Shown here piece by piece: positions 25,845-34,236 of a DNA stretch of 64,000 nt. Under the pieces are notes generated by a model. The model saw only the letters and a list, made by a program, of their open reading frames with translations. It did not search any database and was not told where the DNA came from. Source of the DNA: Streptomyces sp. DSM 110735. Its GTDB lineage: Bacteria; Actinomycetota; Actinomycetes; Streptomycetales; Streptomycetaceae. Position numbers and translations under genes: made by a program. Within the stretch, counting starts at the first letter, position 1. The number at the start of each line of letters is the position of its first letter. The stretch lies in contig NZ_JACYHF010000012.1 in NCBI RefSeq assembly GCF_016482685.1, positions 62,001-126,000 of the forward strand, written 5' to 3'.

Positions 25845-27353
25845 TCAGGCGCGGTTGCTGTAGTTCGGCGCCTCGACCGTCATCTGGATGTCGTGCGGGT
25901 GGCTCTCCTTGAGACCCGCCGAGGTGATCCGGACGAACCGGCCGTGCTCCTGCAGCTCGGGCACGGTGCTGCCGCCGACGTAGAACATCGACTGGCGCAG
26001 ACCGCCGACCAACTGGTGGACCACCGAGGACAGCGGGCCGCGGTAGGGCACCTGCCCCTCGATTCCCTCGGGGATGAGCTGCTCGTCGGAGGCGACACCC
26101 TCCTGGAAGTAGCGGTCCTTGGAGAAGGACTTGCGGTCGCCGCGGGTCTGCATCGCGCCGAGCGAACCCATGCCGCGGTACGACTTGAACTGCTTGCCGT
26201 TGATGAACAGCAGCTCGCCCGGGGACTCCGCACAGCCCGCGAGCAGCGAGCCGAGCATCACGGTGTCGGCGCCCGCGACCAGCGCCTTGGCGATGTCGCC
26301 GGAGTACTGCAGACCACCGTCGCCGATGACCGGGACCCCGGCCTCCTTGGCGGCCAGCGCGGCCTCGTAGATCGCGGTGACCTGCGGGACGCCGACACCG
26401 GCGACCACGCGGGTGGTGCAGATCGAGCCCGGTCCGACACCGACCTTGACGCCGTCGGCGCCCGCGTCGACCAGCGCCTTGGCGCCGTCGCGGGTGGCGA
26501 TGTTGCCGCCGATGACGTCGACGCCGGAGGAGTTCGACTTGATCTTGGCGATCATGTCGCCGACCAGCCGGGAGTGACCGTGCGCGGTGTCCACGACGAT
26601 GAAGTCGGCACCGGCCTCGATCAGCGCCTGGGCGCGCTCGAAGGAGTCACCGGCCACACCGACGGCCGCGCCGACCAGGAGCCGGCCCTCGCCGTCCTTC
26701 GCCGCGTTCGGGTACTGCTCCGCCTTGACGAAGTCCTTGACCGTGATCAGACCCTTGAGCACACCGCGGTCGTCGACCAGCGGCAGCTTCTCGATCTTGT
26801 GCTTGCGCAGCAGCTCCATCGCCTCGGGGCGGGAGATGCCGACCTTGGCCGTGACCAGCGGCATGGGCGTCATGACCTCGTGCACCCGGCGGCTGCGGTC
26901 GGTCTCGAAGGCCATGTCTCGGTTGGTGACGATGCCGAGGAGCTTCTTCTCCGCGTCGGTCACCGGGACGCCGCTGATGCGGAACTTCGCGCACAGCGCG
27001 TCGGCCTCGGCGAGCGTGGCCTCCGGGTGGATGGTGATCGGGTCGGTCACCATGCCGGACTCGGACCGCTTCACCAGGTCGACCTGGTTCGCCTGGTCCT
27101 CGATCGACAGGTTGCGGTGCAGCACGCCGACGCCGCCCTGGCGCGCCATCGCGATCGCCATGCGGGATTCGGTCACCTTGTCCATGGCGGCGGACAGCAG
27201 CGGGATGTTGACACGGACGTTGCGGGAGACGTACGAGGAGGTGTCGATGTCCTCGGGCGCCATGTCCGACGCGCCCGGGAGCAGCAGCACGTCGTCGTAG
27301 GTCAGCCCGAGTGTCGCGAATTTACCGGGCACTCCGTCGACGTTGGCAGTCAT
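25845..27353 (-). CDS. guaB: IMP dehydrogenase
   Basis: A 502-residue IMP dehydrogenase, oxidising IMP to XMP, the committed step toward GMP. The barrel carries the active-site loop 'GVGPGSICTTRVVAG' with Cys312, the flap region with 'GDRYFQEG'-like 'KDRYFQEGVASDEQLIPEG', and the dinucleotide-binding 'VIGDGGLQYSGDIAKAL'. Two CBS domains are inserted at about residues 98-215 ('VTDPITIHPEATLAEA', 'MTPMPLVTAKVGISR'), a site for purine nucleotide regulation. Start ATG 27353 matches the family N terminus. Confidence 0.97.
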   Translation of the reverse strand: MTANVDGVPGKFATLGLTYDDVLLLPGASDMAPEDIDTSSYVSRNVRVNIPLLSAAMDKVTESRMAIAMARQGGVGVLHRNLSIEDQANQVDLVKRSESGMVTDPITIHPEATLAEADALCAKFRISGVPVTDAEKKLLGIVTNRDMAFETDRSRRVHEVMTPMPLVTAKVGISRPEAMELLRKHKIEKLPLVDDRGVLKGLITVKDFVKAEQYPNAAKDGEGRLLVGAAVGVAGDSFERAQALIEAGADFIVVDTAHGHSRLVGDMIAKIKSNSSGVDVIGGNIATRDGAKALVDAGADGVKVGVGPGSICTTRVVAGVGVPQVTAIYEAALAAKEAGVPVIGDGGLQYSGDIAKALVAGADTVMLGSLLAGCAESPGELLFINGKQFKSYRGMGSLGAMQTRGDRKSFSKDRYFQEGVASDEQLIPEGIEGQVPYRGPLSSVVHQLVGGLRQSMFYVGGSTVPELQEHGRFVRITSAGLKESHPHDIQMTVEAPNYSNRA

Positions 27354-27601
27354 GACACCTTCCCCAAATGGCCTTGATCGGTGCGGATGTCCATGCTAAC
27401 GGGAAGCGTCGCCATCACATTCCACGCTGTGGGGGCACCGCGGGCTTCGTATTTTCGTACGGAAACGGTGGCGCGCGCGTTCACGCACGACCTCGCGCCC
27501 GCCCTGCCCGGGTGGGCCTCCGGCCGTCCCACCACCGCTTTTTCGCTCCGCACCGGCCGGTCGTGCCGACGTCGGCGGACCGCCAGGGAACGGCTTACGG
27601 G

Positions 27602-28282
27602 TTACTGCTCGGCCAGCGCGCGCAGCCTGCTCAGCGCGCGGTGCTGCGCCACCCGTACCGCTCCTGGTGACATTCCCAACATCTGCCCCGTCTCCTCCGC
27701 GGTCAAGCCGACGGCGATACGCAGCAGCAACAGTTCGCGCTGGTTCTCGGGGAGGTTGGCCAGCAGCTTCTTCGCCCACGCCGCGTCGCTGTTGAGCAGG
27801 GCGCGCTCCTCGGGACCGAGGGAGTCGTCGGGGCGCTCGGGCATCTCGTCCGAGGGCACGGCCGTGGACCCCGGGTGCCGCATCGCGGCGCGCTGGAGGT
27901 CGGCGACCTTGTGCGAGGCGATGGCGAAGACGAACGCCTCGAAGGGGCGGCCGGTGTCGCGGTAGCGCGGCAGGGCGAGCAGCACCGCGACGCAGACCTC
28001 CTGCGCGAGGTCCTCGACGAAGTGGCGCGCGTCGCCGGGCAGCCGGGACAGGCGGGTGCGGCAGTAGCGCAGGGCGAGGGGGTGGACGTGCGCGAGCAGA
28101 TCGTGCGTGGCCTGCTCGTCCCCGTCGACGGCACGGTGCACCAGGGCGCCGATCGCCCCGTGAGCCGTGCTCGCCTCCTCGTCGCGCATCGGTCCATGGT
28201 GCCTTGCGGCCGTCCGGTCCGTCGCATCGCGTTCGTGGTTGTGCACCGAAGCGTTATGAGCAGGTGCGCCCGCAGCAGTCAT
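27602..28282 (-). CDS. ECF-type RNA polymerase sigma factor (SigD/ShbA type)
   Basis: A 226-residue sigma-70 family protein of ECF size. Region 2 is at ~residues 85-150 ('FVEDLAQEVCVAVLLALPRY', 'PFEAFVFAIASHKVADLQRA') and region 4 at ~165-226 ('LPENQRELLLLRIAVGLT', 'AEETGQMLGMSPGAVRVAQH'). Position next to guaB and upstream regulators matches M. tuberculosis sigD. The Streptomyces counterpart is, as I recall, ShbA, which drives the principal sigma gene hrdB. GTG/ATG choices exist; ATG 28282 has GGAGG nine bases upstream. No anti-sigma gene is adjacent. Confidence 0.88.
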   Translation of the reverse strand: MTAAGAPAHNASVHNHERDATDRTAARHHGPMRDEEASTAHGAIGALVHRAVDGDEQATHDLLAHVHPLALRYCRTRLSRLPGDARHFVEDLAQEVCVAVLLALPRYRDTGRPFEAFVFAIASHKVADLQRAAMRHPGSTAVPSDEMPERPDDSLGPEERALLNSDAAWAKKLLANLPENQRELLLLRIAVGLTAEETGQMLGMSPGAVRVAQHRALSRLRALAEQ

Positions 28283-28434
28283 CCGCCGCACCCTCCCCTT
28301 CCGCTTGACCGACTCCCCGAGAGACTCCACACCTCAAGGATGCGGCATCCCCACGGAAACAAGCAGCGGGCACCTTCGGGGGTGGGTGGAGTGGGGGGTG
28401 AAACGGGGGTACGGGCGGTTCGTTCGAGGCGCGT

Positions 28435-29050
28435 GCGCCAGCTCTGTGTGGCAGGCGACCATGTGCGCGGACCCCATGTGACGCCGCCCCGTGCAGCCCG
28501 ACCACATGTGCCGAGGACCCATGTGCGCTGACCCCATGTGGCGCGGTCCTATGTGGATCGACCCCGTGTGCCGAGGAACCATGTGAACCGACCCCATGTG
28601 GCCAGACCCCACGACCGCAGGCTCTGGGCAGCCGGACTCCATGCCGGACCTCATATGGCACGGCTTTGTGTGGAGCGCCCCCATGTGCCGACGACCCATG
28701 TGGACCGACCCTGTACGGCCAGCCCCCACGCCCAGAGACTTTGGGCAGCCAGCCCCCATGTACCCGGACTTCATATGGCGCGGACCTATGTGCAGCGACC
28801 CCATGTGGCGAGGACCCATGTGGACCGACCCCGTGTGGCGAGGACCCATGTGGACCGACCCCGTGTGGCCAGACACCACGCACCGAAGCCCAACGCAGCC
28901 AGACCCCACACGCCATGACCTCATACGGCGAGGACCCACGTGGCGACACCCCATGTGGCCAGCCACCCCGTGGCGACACACCACATAGCCACGCACCACG
29001 CGGCAGCCCGACACCACGCCGTAGCAACCCGGCACCACGCGCCACCACCA
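28435..29050. repeat. Degenerate 15-bp minisatellite
   Basis: About 600 bases are built from degenerate 15-bp units of the type CC(A/G)TGTGG-NNN-GACC, best preserved at 28796-28870, where a 30-bp pair (CCATGTGGCGAGGAC + CCATGTGGACCGACC-like) is repeated almost exactly. Because 15 is a multiple of three, long frames stay open on both strands (for example pentapeptide-like GPMWT/DPVWR on the plus strand). None has a ribosome binding site or family similarity. It fills the space between the ends of bldM and the start of the sigma gene; function unknown. Confidence 0.75.
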
Positions 29051-29360
29051 CCCCCGAGCACCAACGCACACCGTCACGCGCGCGCCCGACCTCGGCGACA
29101 GCAAACCGCCCCGGCCCACCGCCAGGTGACCGCATCACAGCCCACCTCCGGACGCCGGTCGTACGACCGGCTCCACAGCGAAAGCCCCTCGGACAGCCCC
29201 CGTGAGCGACCGGCGCCACGCGGTGTGCGACAGCGCACCGCGAGCGCGGGCGGACAGACAGCCGGAAGCGCGAGCCCCCGCCCACCCGGTCCGCCCCGCC
29301 CGCCGACCGGCAGGCGGGGAGCGACGGGTGGCGGGCCGGGGCACCGCCGCCGCGCATGTC

Positions 29361-29972
29361 CTAGCGGACCAGACCCCAGCGGAAGCCGAGTGCCACCGCG
29401 TGGGCGCGGTCGGAGGCGCCGAGCTTCTTGAACAGGCGCCGGGCGTGGGTCTTGACGGTGTCCTCGGAGAGAAACAGCTCGCGGCCGATCTCGGCGTTGG
29501 AGCGGCCATGACTCATGCCCTCGAGGACCTGGATCTCCCGCGCGGTGAGCGTGGGCGCGGCGCCCATCTCCGCCGAGCGCAGCCGGCGCGGGGCCAGCCG
29601 CCAGGTCGGGTCGGCGAGAGCCTGCGTCACCGTGGCCCGCAGTTCGGCGCGCGAGGCGTCCTTGTGCAGATAGCCCCGCGCCCCGGCCGCGACGGCCAGG
29701 GCCACGCCGTCGAGATCCTCGGCGACGGTGAGCATGATGATCCGCGCGCCCGGGTCGGCGGACAGCAGCCGACGCACGGTCTCGACACCGCCCAGGCCGG
29801 GCATGCGGACATCCATGAGAATGAGGTCGGAGCGGTCGGCACCCCAGCGGCGGAGGACTTCCTCGCCGTTGGCAGCCGTCGTCACGCGCTCGACGCCGGG
29901 CACGGTCGCGACCGCGCGGCGGAGCGCCTCTCGGGCAAGCGGGGAGTCGTCGCAGACGAGGACGGATGTCAT
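29361..29972 (-). CDS. bldM: Response regulator BldM
   Basis: A 203-residue NarL/FixJ-type response regulator needed for aerial growth and sporulation in Streptomyces. The receiver domain (~residues 1-120) has 'VLVCDDSPLAREAL', phospho-acceptor-position Asp in 'LILMDVRMPG' and 'GYLHKDAS'. The LuxR-type DNA-binding domain (~140-203) has 'LTAREIQVLEGMSHGRSNAE' and 'LFLSEDTVKTHARRLFKKLG'. From literature memory BldM is an atypical orphan regulator that acts as a homodimer and as a WhiI heterodimer. No kinase gene is adjacent. GGAGGG lies seven bases before the ATG. Confidence 0.95.
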   Translation of the reverse strand: MTSVLVCDDSPLAREALRRAVATVPGVERVTTAANGEEVLRRWGADRSDLILMDVRMPGLGGVETVRRLLSADPGARIIMLTVAEDLDGVALAVAAGARGYLHKDASRAELRATVTQALADPTWRLAPRRLRSAEMGAAPTLTAREIQVLEGMSHGRSNAEIGRELFLSEDTVKTHARRLFKKLGASDRAHAVALGFRWGLVR

Positions 29973-30096
29973 GACCGCCCTCCGCAGCTGATGCGCGTCA
30001 CCTTGAGCCTCCAGGCTGGTACGGAATCGTCACCTGTGCGGTCGACCGTCTCGGACGCCTGCCCGAGCACTTGTGTTTTCAACCGCCTCCGCACTC

Positions 30097-30124
30097 TCAA
30101 CGATGGTCACTCGAAAGAGTTACG
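30097..30124 (-). promoter_or_regulatory. Sigma-BldN-type promoter of bldM
   Basis: On the minus strand CGTAAC (30119-30124) and CGTTGA (30097-30102) are separated by 16 bases, matching the sigma-BldN consensus described for bldMp1. The transcription start would be near 30090, about 118 bases before the bldM ATG. The rest of the 29973-30353 divergent region is unusually AT-rich (30200-30300) and must also hold the whiD promoter, which I cannot place. Confidence 0.75.
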
Positions 30125-30353
30125 GGGCCACACGCTGTCTTCGGCACTCTACGTGAGGGGGCCGACACGGTGGAGACATGGCCGACGGACCCTCGCCGTT
30201 TCATCACAACCCATGCCCCATTTAGACCTTTTTGCTCCCATTTCACGGTGTCTAGAGCTAGATTCGCAATGAGTCATATTTTCATCTCCTTAGACCGGAG
30301 ATGTACGGTCGAAGGCACCGTATCCGCCCAGAACGGCTACAAGGGGTCACGTA

Positions 30354-30683
30354 ATGGCAGATTTCTCCCGCCTTCCCGGACCGAACGCGGACCTGTGGGA
30401 CTGGCAGTTGCTGGCCGCCTGCCGCGGGGTGGACAGCTCGCTCTTCTTCCACCCGGAGGGCGAGCGCGGGGCGGCTCGGAGCGCTCGTGAGAACTCGGCC
30501 AAGGAGGTCTGCATGAGGTGCCCGGTCCGGGCCGAATGTGCGGCACACGCCCTGGCGGTACGGGAGCCGTACGGCGTGTGGGGCGGCCTCACCGAGGACG
30601 AGCGCGAGGAGCTGATGGGGCGGGCACGCAACCGCCTGGTGTCGGCGTCGACCACCGGCGGGGGCGCCGCTCCCAATACCTGA
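30354..30683 (+). CDS. whiD: WhiB-family sporulation regulator WhiD
   Basis: A 109-residue Wbl protein that binds a [4Fe-4S] cluster through four Cys: 'LLAACRGVDSS', then 'KEVCMRCPVRAECAAHA'. The 'GVWGGLTEDERE' turn, which contacts region 4 of the principal sigma factor in this family, is intact, followed by a basic C-terminal stretch. The start ATG has AAGGGG seven bases upstream. WhiD is needed for late spore maturation. Divergence from bldM and synteny with mycobacterial whiB3 support the identification. Confidence 0.95.
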   Translation: MADFSRLPGPNADLWDWQLLAACRGVDSSLFFHPEGERGAARSARENSAKEVCMRCPVRAECAAHALAVREPYGVWGGLTEDEREELMGRARNRLVSASTTGGGAAPNT

Positions 30684-30827
30684 AGGAACGTTTCTGCATA
30701 CGCTTCTCACCGGGCACGCCCACGCGTGCCCCGGACCCTTGGTGCCGTAGACCAGCCGTGACCAGCGCCTTCGCCCGTTCCCCCGCAACGCCTCCGCCCG
30801 CATGACGCCTGTGTGGCGTCCGCGCGC

Positions 30828-31736
30828 CTACGCCTGCCGCCTCAAACCCTCCGCCGCCCGCGTCAGTTGCTCCAGCGTCGCCGCCACTGCCGGGACCTGG
30901 GCCAGGTCGGGGAGGGTGAGGGCGACGATCTCGCGTCGTACCGCCGGTTCCAGGCGGACCACGCGCACGCCCCGAGGCCGTACCGAGTCGACCGCGAGCT
31001 GGGGCAGCACCGCGACCCCGAGACCGGCGCCGACCAGGCCGATCACCGCCGGGTAGTCGTCGGTGGCGAAGTCGATGCGCGGGGTGAAGCCCGCGCCCTC
31101 GCAGACCTGCACCAACTGCCCCCGGCAGCGGGGGCAGCCCGCGATCCAGGGTTCCTCGGCCAGTTCCCCGATGGCGACGGATTCGGCGCGGGCGAGCCGG
31201 TGGCGCTCGGGGACGAGGGCGACGAGACGGTCCGTCAGCAGGCGCCGTACGACCAGGTCGTCCCACTCCTCGGCGGCCGCGCCCGCGTAGCGGAAGGCGA
31301 GGGCGATGTCGCAGTCGCCCTCGCGCAGCAGTTCGACGGACTTCGGCGGCTCGGCCTCCTCCAGGGAGACGCGGGTGCCGGGGTGGGCGGCGCGCAGGGC
31401 GGCCAGGGCGGTGGGGACCAGGGTGGAGCTGCCGCTCGGAAAGGAGACGAGCCGGACCCGGCCGGCCCGCAGACCCGCGATCGCGGCGACCTCCTCCTCG
31501 GCGGCGGTGAGTCCGGCGAGAATGCCGGAGGCGTGTCTGACCAGGGCTTCTCCGGCCTGAGTCAGCCGCATCTCGCGGCCGCCGCGCACCAGCAGCGGGG
31601 TGCCGACCGAGGCTTCGAGCGCCTTCATCTGCTGGCTCACGGCGGGCTGGGTGCAGCCCAGCTCGCGGCCGGCCGCCGAGAAGGAGCCGGTCGTGGCGAC
31701 GGCGCGCAGGACGCGGAGATGACGTGCCTCGATCAC
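30828..31736 (-). CDS. LysR-family transcriptional regulator
   Basis: A 302-residue LysR regulator: N-terminal winged HTH ('HLRVLRAVATTGSFSAAGRE', 'LGCTQPAVSQQMKALEASVG') and a periplasmic-binding-protein-like effector domain (~residues 90-300). GTG 31736 is the only start that preserves the full HTH. It is divergent from the MOSC gene with 80 bases between starts, the usual LysR-target arrangement, so the MOSC gene is its probable target. Effector unknown. Confidence 0.88.
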   Translation of the reverse strand: MIEARHLRVLRAVATTGSFSAAGRELGCTQPAVSQQMKALEASVGTPLLVRGGREMRLTQAGEALVRHASGILAGLTAAEEEVAAIAGLRAGRVRLVSFPSGSSTLVPTALAALRAAHPGTRVSLEEAEPPKSVELLREGDCDIALAFRYAGAAAEEWDDLVVRRLLTDRLVALVPERHRLARAESVAIGELAEEPWIAGCPRCRGQLVQVCEGAGFTPRIDFATDDYPAVIGLVGAGLGVAVLPQLAVDSVRPRGVRVVRLEPAVRREIVALTLPDLAQVPAVAATLEQLTRAAEGLRRQA

Positions 31737-31780
31737 CCTTCGAGCATAAGCCGCGCTTGGGAACGGTGGCCAATATCGCG

Positions 31781-31810
31781 TCGACGCTTTGGGAGACGGT
31801 CACGTACCGT
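31781..31810 (+). promoter_or_regulatory. Putative promoter of the MOSC gene (leaderless)
   Basis: TCGACG (31781-31786), an 18-base spacer and TACCGT (31805-31810) place the transcription start at the A of the ATG at 31817. No ribosome binding site precedes that ATG, which fits a leaderless mRNA. Confidence 0.45.
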
Positions 31811-31816
31811 GCGCAC

Positions 31817-32485
31817 ATGAAGCTTCTCTCCGTCAATCTCGGGCACCCCAAGGCGGTGCCGTACACGGACCAGGCGCAGGGTCTGACGGGCATCGACAAG
31901 CGCCCCGTCGAGGGACCGGTGCGGGTGACGGCCCCGGGTCCCAAGGGGGTCGGCGGGAGCGGGCTCGCCGGGGACGCGGTGTGCGACCTGCGCCATCACG
32001 GCGGGGACGACCAGGCGGTGTACGCCTTCGCGCGCGAGGACCTGGACGAGTGGGAGCGGGAGCTGGGCCGACCTTTGGCCAACGGCTGCTTCGGCGAGAA
32101 CGTGACCCTGGACGGCGTCGAGGTGTCCGGGGCGGTCATCGGCGAGCGGTGGCGGATCGGTCCGGAGCTGATTCTGGAGGTCACCTCGGGGCGGATCCCG
32201 TGCCGTACGTTCCAGGGCCATCTGGACGAACGGGGCTGGGTGAAGAGGTTCACCCGGAAGGCGGCGACCGGTGCCTACCTCCGGGTGATCGAGCCGGGCG
32301 AGATCCGGGCGGGCGACGCGGTGGAGATCGTGCACCGGCCGGAGCACGGGGTGACGGCGGCGATGCAGTTCCGTGCGGTCACCACGGAGCGGGAACTGCT
32401 GCCGCTGCTGCTCCCGGCGATGGACGCGCTGCACCCCGAGGCGCGGGCGAAGGTGCGCAAGTACGTGGCGGAGCAGACGGGCTGA
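31817..32485 (+). CDS. MOSC-domain protein (YiiM-like)
   Basis: A 222-residue MOSC domain protein. The fold is related to the C terminus of molybdenum-cofactor sulphurase, and YiiM-type members handle molybdenum-cofactor-dependent detoxification. Family features: 'LRHHGGDDQAVYAFAREDLD' and 'CFGENVTLDG' with the conserved Cys in 'SGRIPCRTFQGHL'. There is no partner reductase or ferredoxin domain. It is likely controlled by the divergent LysR gene. Confidence 0.85.
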   Translation: MKLLSVNLGHPKAVPYTDQAQGLTGIDKRPVEGPVRVTAPGPKGVGGSGLAGDAVCDLRHHGGDDQAVYAFAREDLDEWERELGRPLANGCFGENVTLDGVEVSGAVIGERWRIGPELILEVTSGRIPCRTFQGHLDERGWVKRFTRKAATGAYLRVIEPGEIRAGDAVEIVHRPEHGVTAAMQFRAVTTERELLPLLLPAMDALHPEARAKVRKYVAEQTG

Positions 32486-32537
32486 GGACGCGTCACCGGG
32501 GACGTACGGCGCCGCCCGGGGTCACTACCCTTGGGCC

Positions 32538-33311
32538 ATGACAACGGCTCTGATTACGGGATCGACCGCGGGGATCGGCGCCGCGTTCGCGCGGCGGCTG
32601 GCGGCTGACGGGCATGACCTCGTCCTGGTGGCGCGCGACACCGGGCGGCTGCGGGAACAGGCGACCGAGCTGCACGACCGGCACGGCATCGAGGCGGAGG
32701 TGCTCACCGCCGACCTGGCGGAGGACAAGGGCATCGAGACCGTCGCCGAGCGCCTCGGCGACCGCCGCAACGCCGTCGACCTGCTGGTCAACAACGCCGG
32801 CTTCGGCAACAAGGGCCGCTATCTCGACGTCTCCATGGCCGACGAGCTGCGGATGCTCAAGGTGCACTGCGAGGCGGTACTGCGGCTGACCTCGGCCGCG
32901 ACGGAGGCGATGCGCGAGCGCGGGCGGGGCGGCGTGGTGAACGTCGCCTCGGTGGCGGCGTTCGTCCCGCGCGGCACGTACGGCGCCTCCAAGGCGTGGG
33001 TCGTGCAGTTCACCCAGGGCGCGGCGAAGGACCTCGCGGGCACGGGCATCCGCCTGATGGCCCTGTGCCCCGGCTTCGTCCGCACCGAATTCCACGAGCG
33101 CGCCGGCATGGGCACCGACAACATCCCCGGCTGGATGTGGCTCGACGCCGACAAGGTCGTCGCCGAAGCCCTCGAAGACCTCTCCCGCGGCAAGACCCTG
33201 TCCATCCCCGACCCCCGCTACAAAACCCTGATGGGCCTGGCGAAGGTCGCGCCCCGGGGGCTGCTGGGGACGCTCAGCGCACGGACGGGACGCAAGTACG
33301 GGCCGCAGTGA
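32538..33311 (+). CDS. SDR-family oxidoreductase
   Basis: A 257-residue short-chain dehydrogenase/reductase. Cofactor motif 'TGSTAGIGAAFARRLA', 'LLVNNAGFG' and catalytic 'YGASKAW' (Tyr-x3-Lys) with the preceding Ser in 'NVASVAAF' are present. The ATG at 32538 is preceded by TACCCT seven bases away rather than a ribosome binding site, so it may be leaderless. It follows the MOSC gene by 52 bases. Substrate unknown. Confidence 0.87.
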   Translation: MTTALITGSTAGIGAAFARRLAADGHDLVLVARDTGRLREQATELHDRHGIEAEVLTADLAEDKGIETVAERLGDRRNAVDLLVNNAGFGNKGRYLDVSMADELRMLKVHCEAVLRLTSAATEAMRERGRGGVVNVASVAAFVPRGTYGASKAWVVQFTQGAAKDLAGTGIRLMALCPGFVRTEFHERAGMGTDNIPGWMWLDADKVVAEALEDLSRGKTLSIPDPRYKTLMGLAKVAPRGLLGTLSARTGRKYGPQ

Positions 33312-33541
33312 ACGGCTGACCGGCGCCCGGGCCGGTGCGGGGGCGGGCTGTGCGGGGGCGGGCTTCGGCAAACCGATGCACGGCGGCGGAGAGGTCGTCC
33401 CGGCATTCCGTGACGGTGGCCGGGCGCAGCGGGTCGTTCGCCCCGTGGTCGAGTGGAACGCGGTCCGCGATCCGGATCAGCGGTTCGCTCGCACCACCCG
33501 GTTCGTCGGGCGTGGCAGCCGTCGTCGAGGGTGTCCGCAGG
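33312..33541. other. Spacer with possible decayed coding sequence
   Basis: Between the convergent SDR and immunity genes, the minus strand carries a protein-like stretch without an early start codon (for example 'EPLIRIADRVPLDHGAND'). It may be the remnant of another immunity or effector gene, but nothing complete survives. Confidence 0.25.
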
Positions 33542-34201
33542 TCAAGGCCGCGTGGACGACCGGTGCCTGATGATGTTCTGGATGTCGGTGAGCCACTGGC
33601 GCAGCGAAACGCCGTCGGGTGGATAGACCTGGAGTCCGAGAATCTCCGTCACATGGTCGAGTTCGTCATCCGTCTCGACCATGGCGAGCAGCGACTCGAT
33701 TTCGCGCGCCGCTTCGGAAACGGCGTCCGCCGGGTTTGCCGAGAAGTAGTCGTCCAGAGCTTCCCCGTGCGATCCGTAGAACCGTGAGAAGTCCTGGTGG
33801 AACTGGGCGGCCAGGAGATGCCGAAGCTCGGGAAACCGCTTGCGCCACTCCCAGTCCGTCTGCGGCACGGAAGAGTGCTGATGTGTTCCGCCTTCCCTGA
33901 TCCGCCGCAGATGGGCGCGGGCAACGGCAAGGCACTGCTCGACCGTGCGGCCGACGGGAGGATTCACATGGGGCAAGGCGTCCACGTCATCAGCGATGTC
34001 ATCGCTGAACAGACCGGTCTCCAGCAGGTCGTCGATCTCGGCGATCACCCGGTCCAGCGCCCCTGGTGTACGCAGCGCCTGACGCACATACGCGTGCAGA
34101 GCCGGGCCGGGCTCCTCGGCAGTGTCCGTGAACGTGTTACCCGCGAAGGCGTAGGAGCTGAGCAGATCGTGGAGTTCGGGAAAGCGTTCGCCCTCCTCCA
34201 T
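33542..34201 (-). CDS. Two-domain CdiI-type immunity protein
   Basis: A 219-residue acidic protein with two related halves. Each starts with 'RFPELHDLLSSYAF' or 'RFPELRHLLAAQFHQDFSRF', the signature I associate with contact-dependent growth inhibition immunity proteins. It would bind and neutralise the adjacent RNase A-like toxin in the cytoplasm. ATG 34201 was chosen over the upstream ATG at 34222 because GGAGG lies five bases before it. It follows the toxin gene by 35 bases, the expected toxin-then-immunity order. The duplication may give two toxin-binding surfaces or cover two toxin variants. Confidence 0.75.
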   Translation of the reverse strand: MEEGERFPELHDLLSSYAFAGNTFTDTAEEPGPALHAYVRQALRTPGALDRVIAEIDDLLETGLFSDDIADDVDALPHVNPPVGRTVEQCLAVARAHLRRIREGGTHQHSSVPQTDWEWRKRFPELRHLLAAQFHQDFSRFYGSHGEALDDYFSANPADAVSEAAREIESLLAMVETDDELDHVTEILGLQVYPPDGVSLRQWLTDIQNIIRHRSSTRP

Positions 34202-34236
34202 GGAGTCCTCCGGTCGAATCATGGGTGGTTCTGGCC

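Noticed and set aside
28435..29050. CRISPR array
   Set aside because: Units are contiguous and degenerate, without unique spacers of constant length and without cas genes nearby.
28254..29357. 367-codon minus-strand frame through the minisatellite
   Set aside because: Open only because the 15-bp unit preserves frame; no ribosome binding site, no family similarity, and several other frames are equally open.
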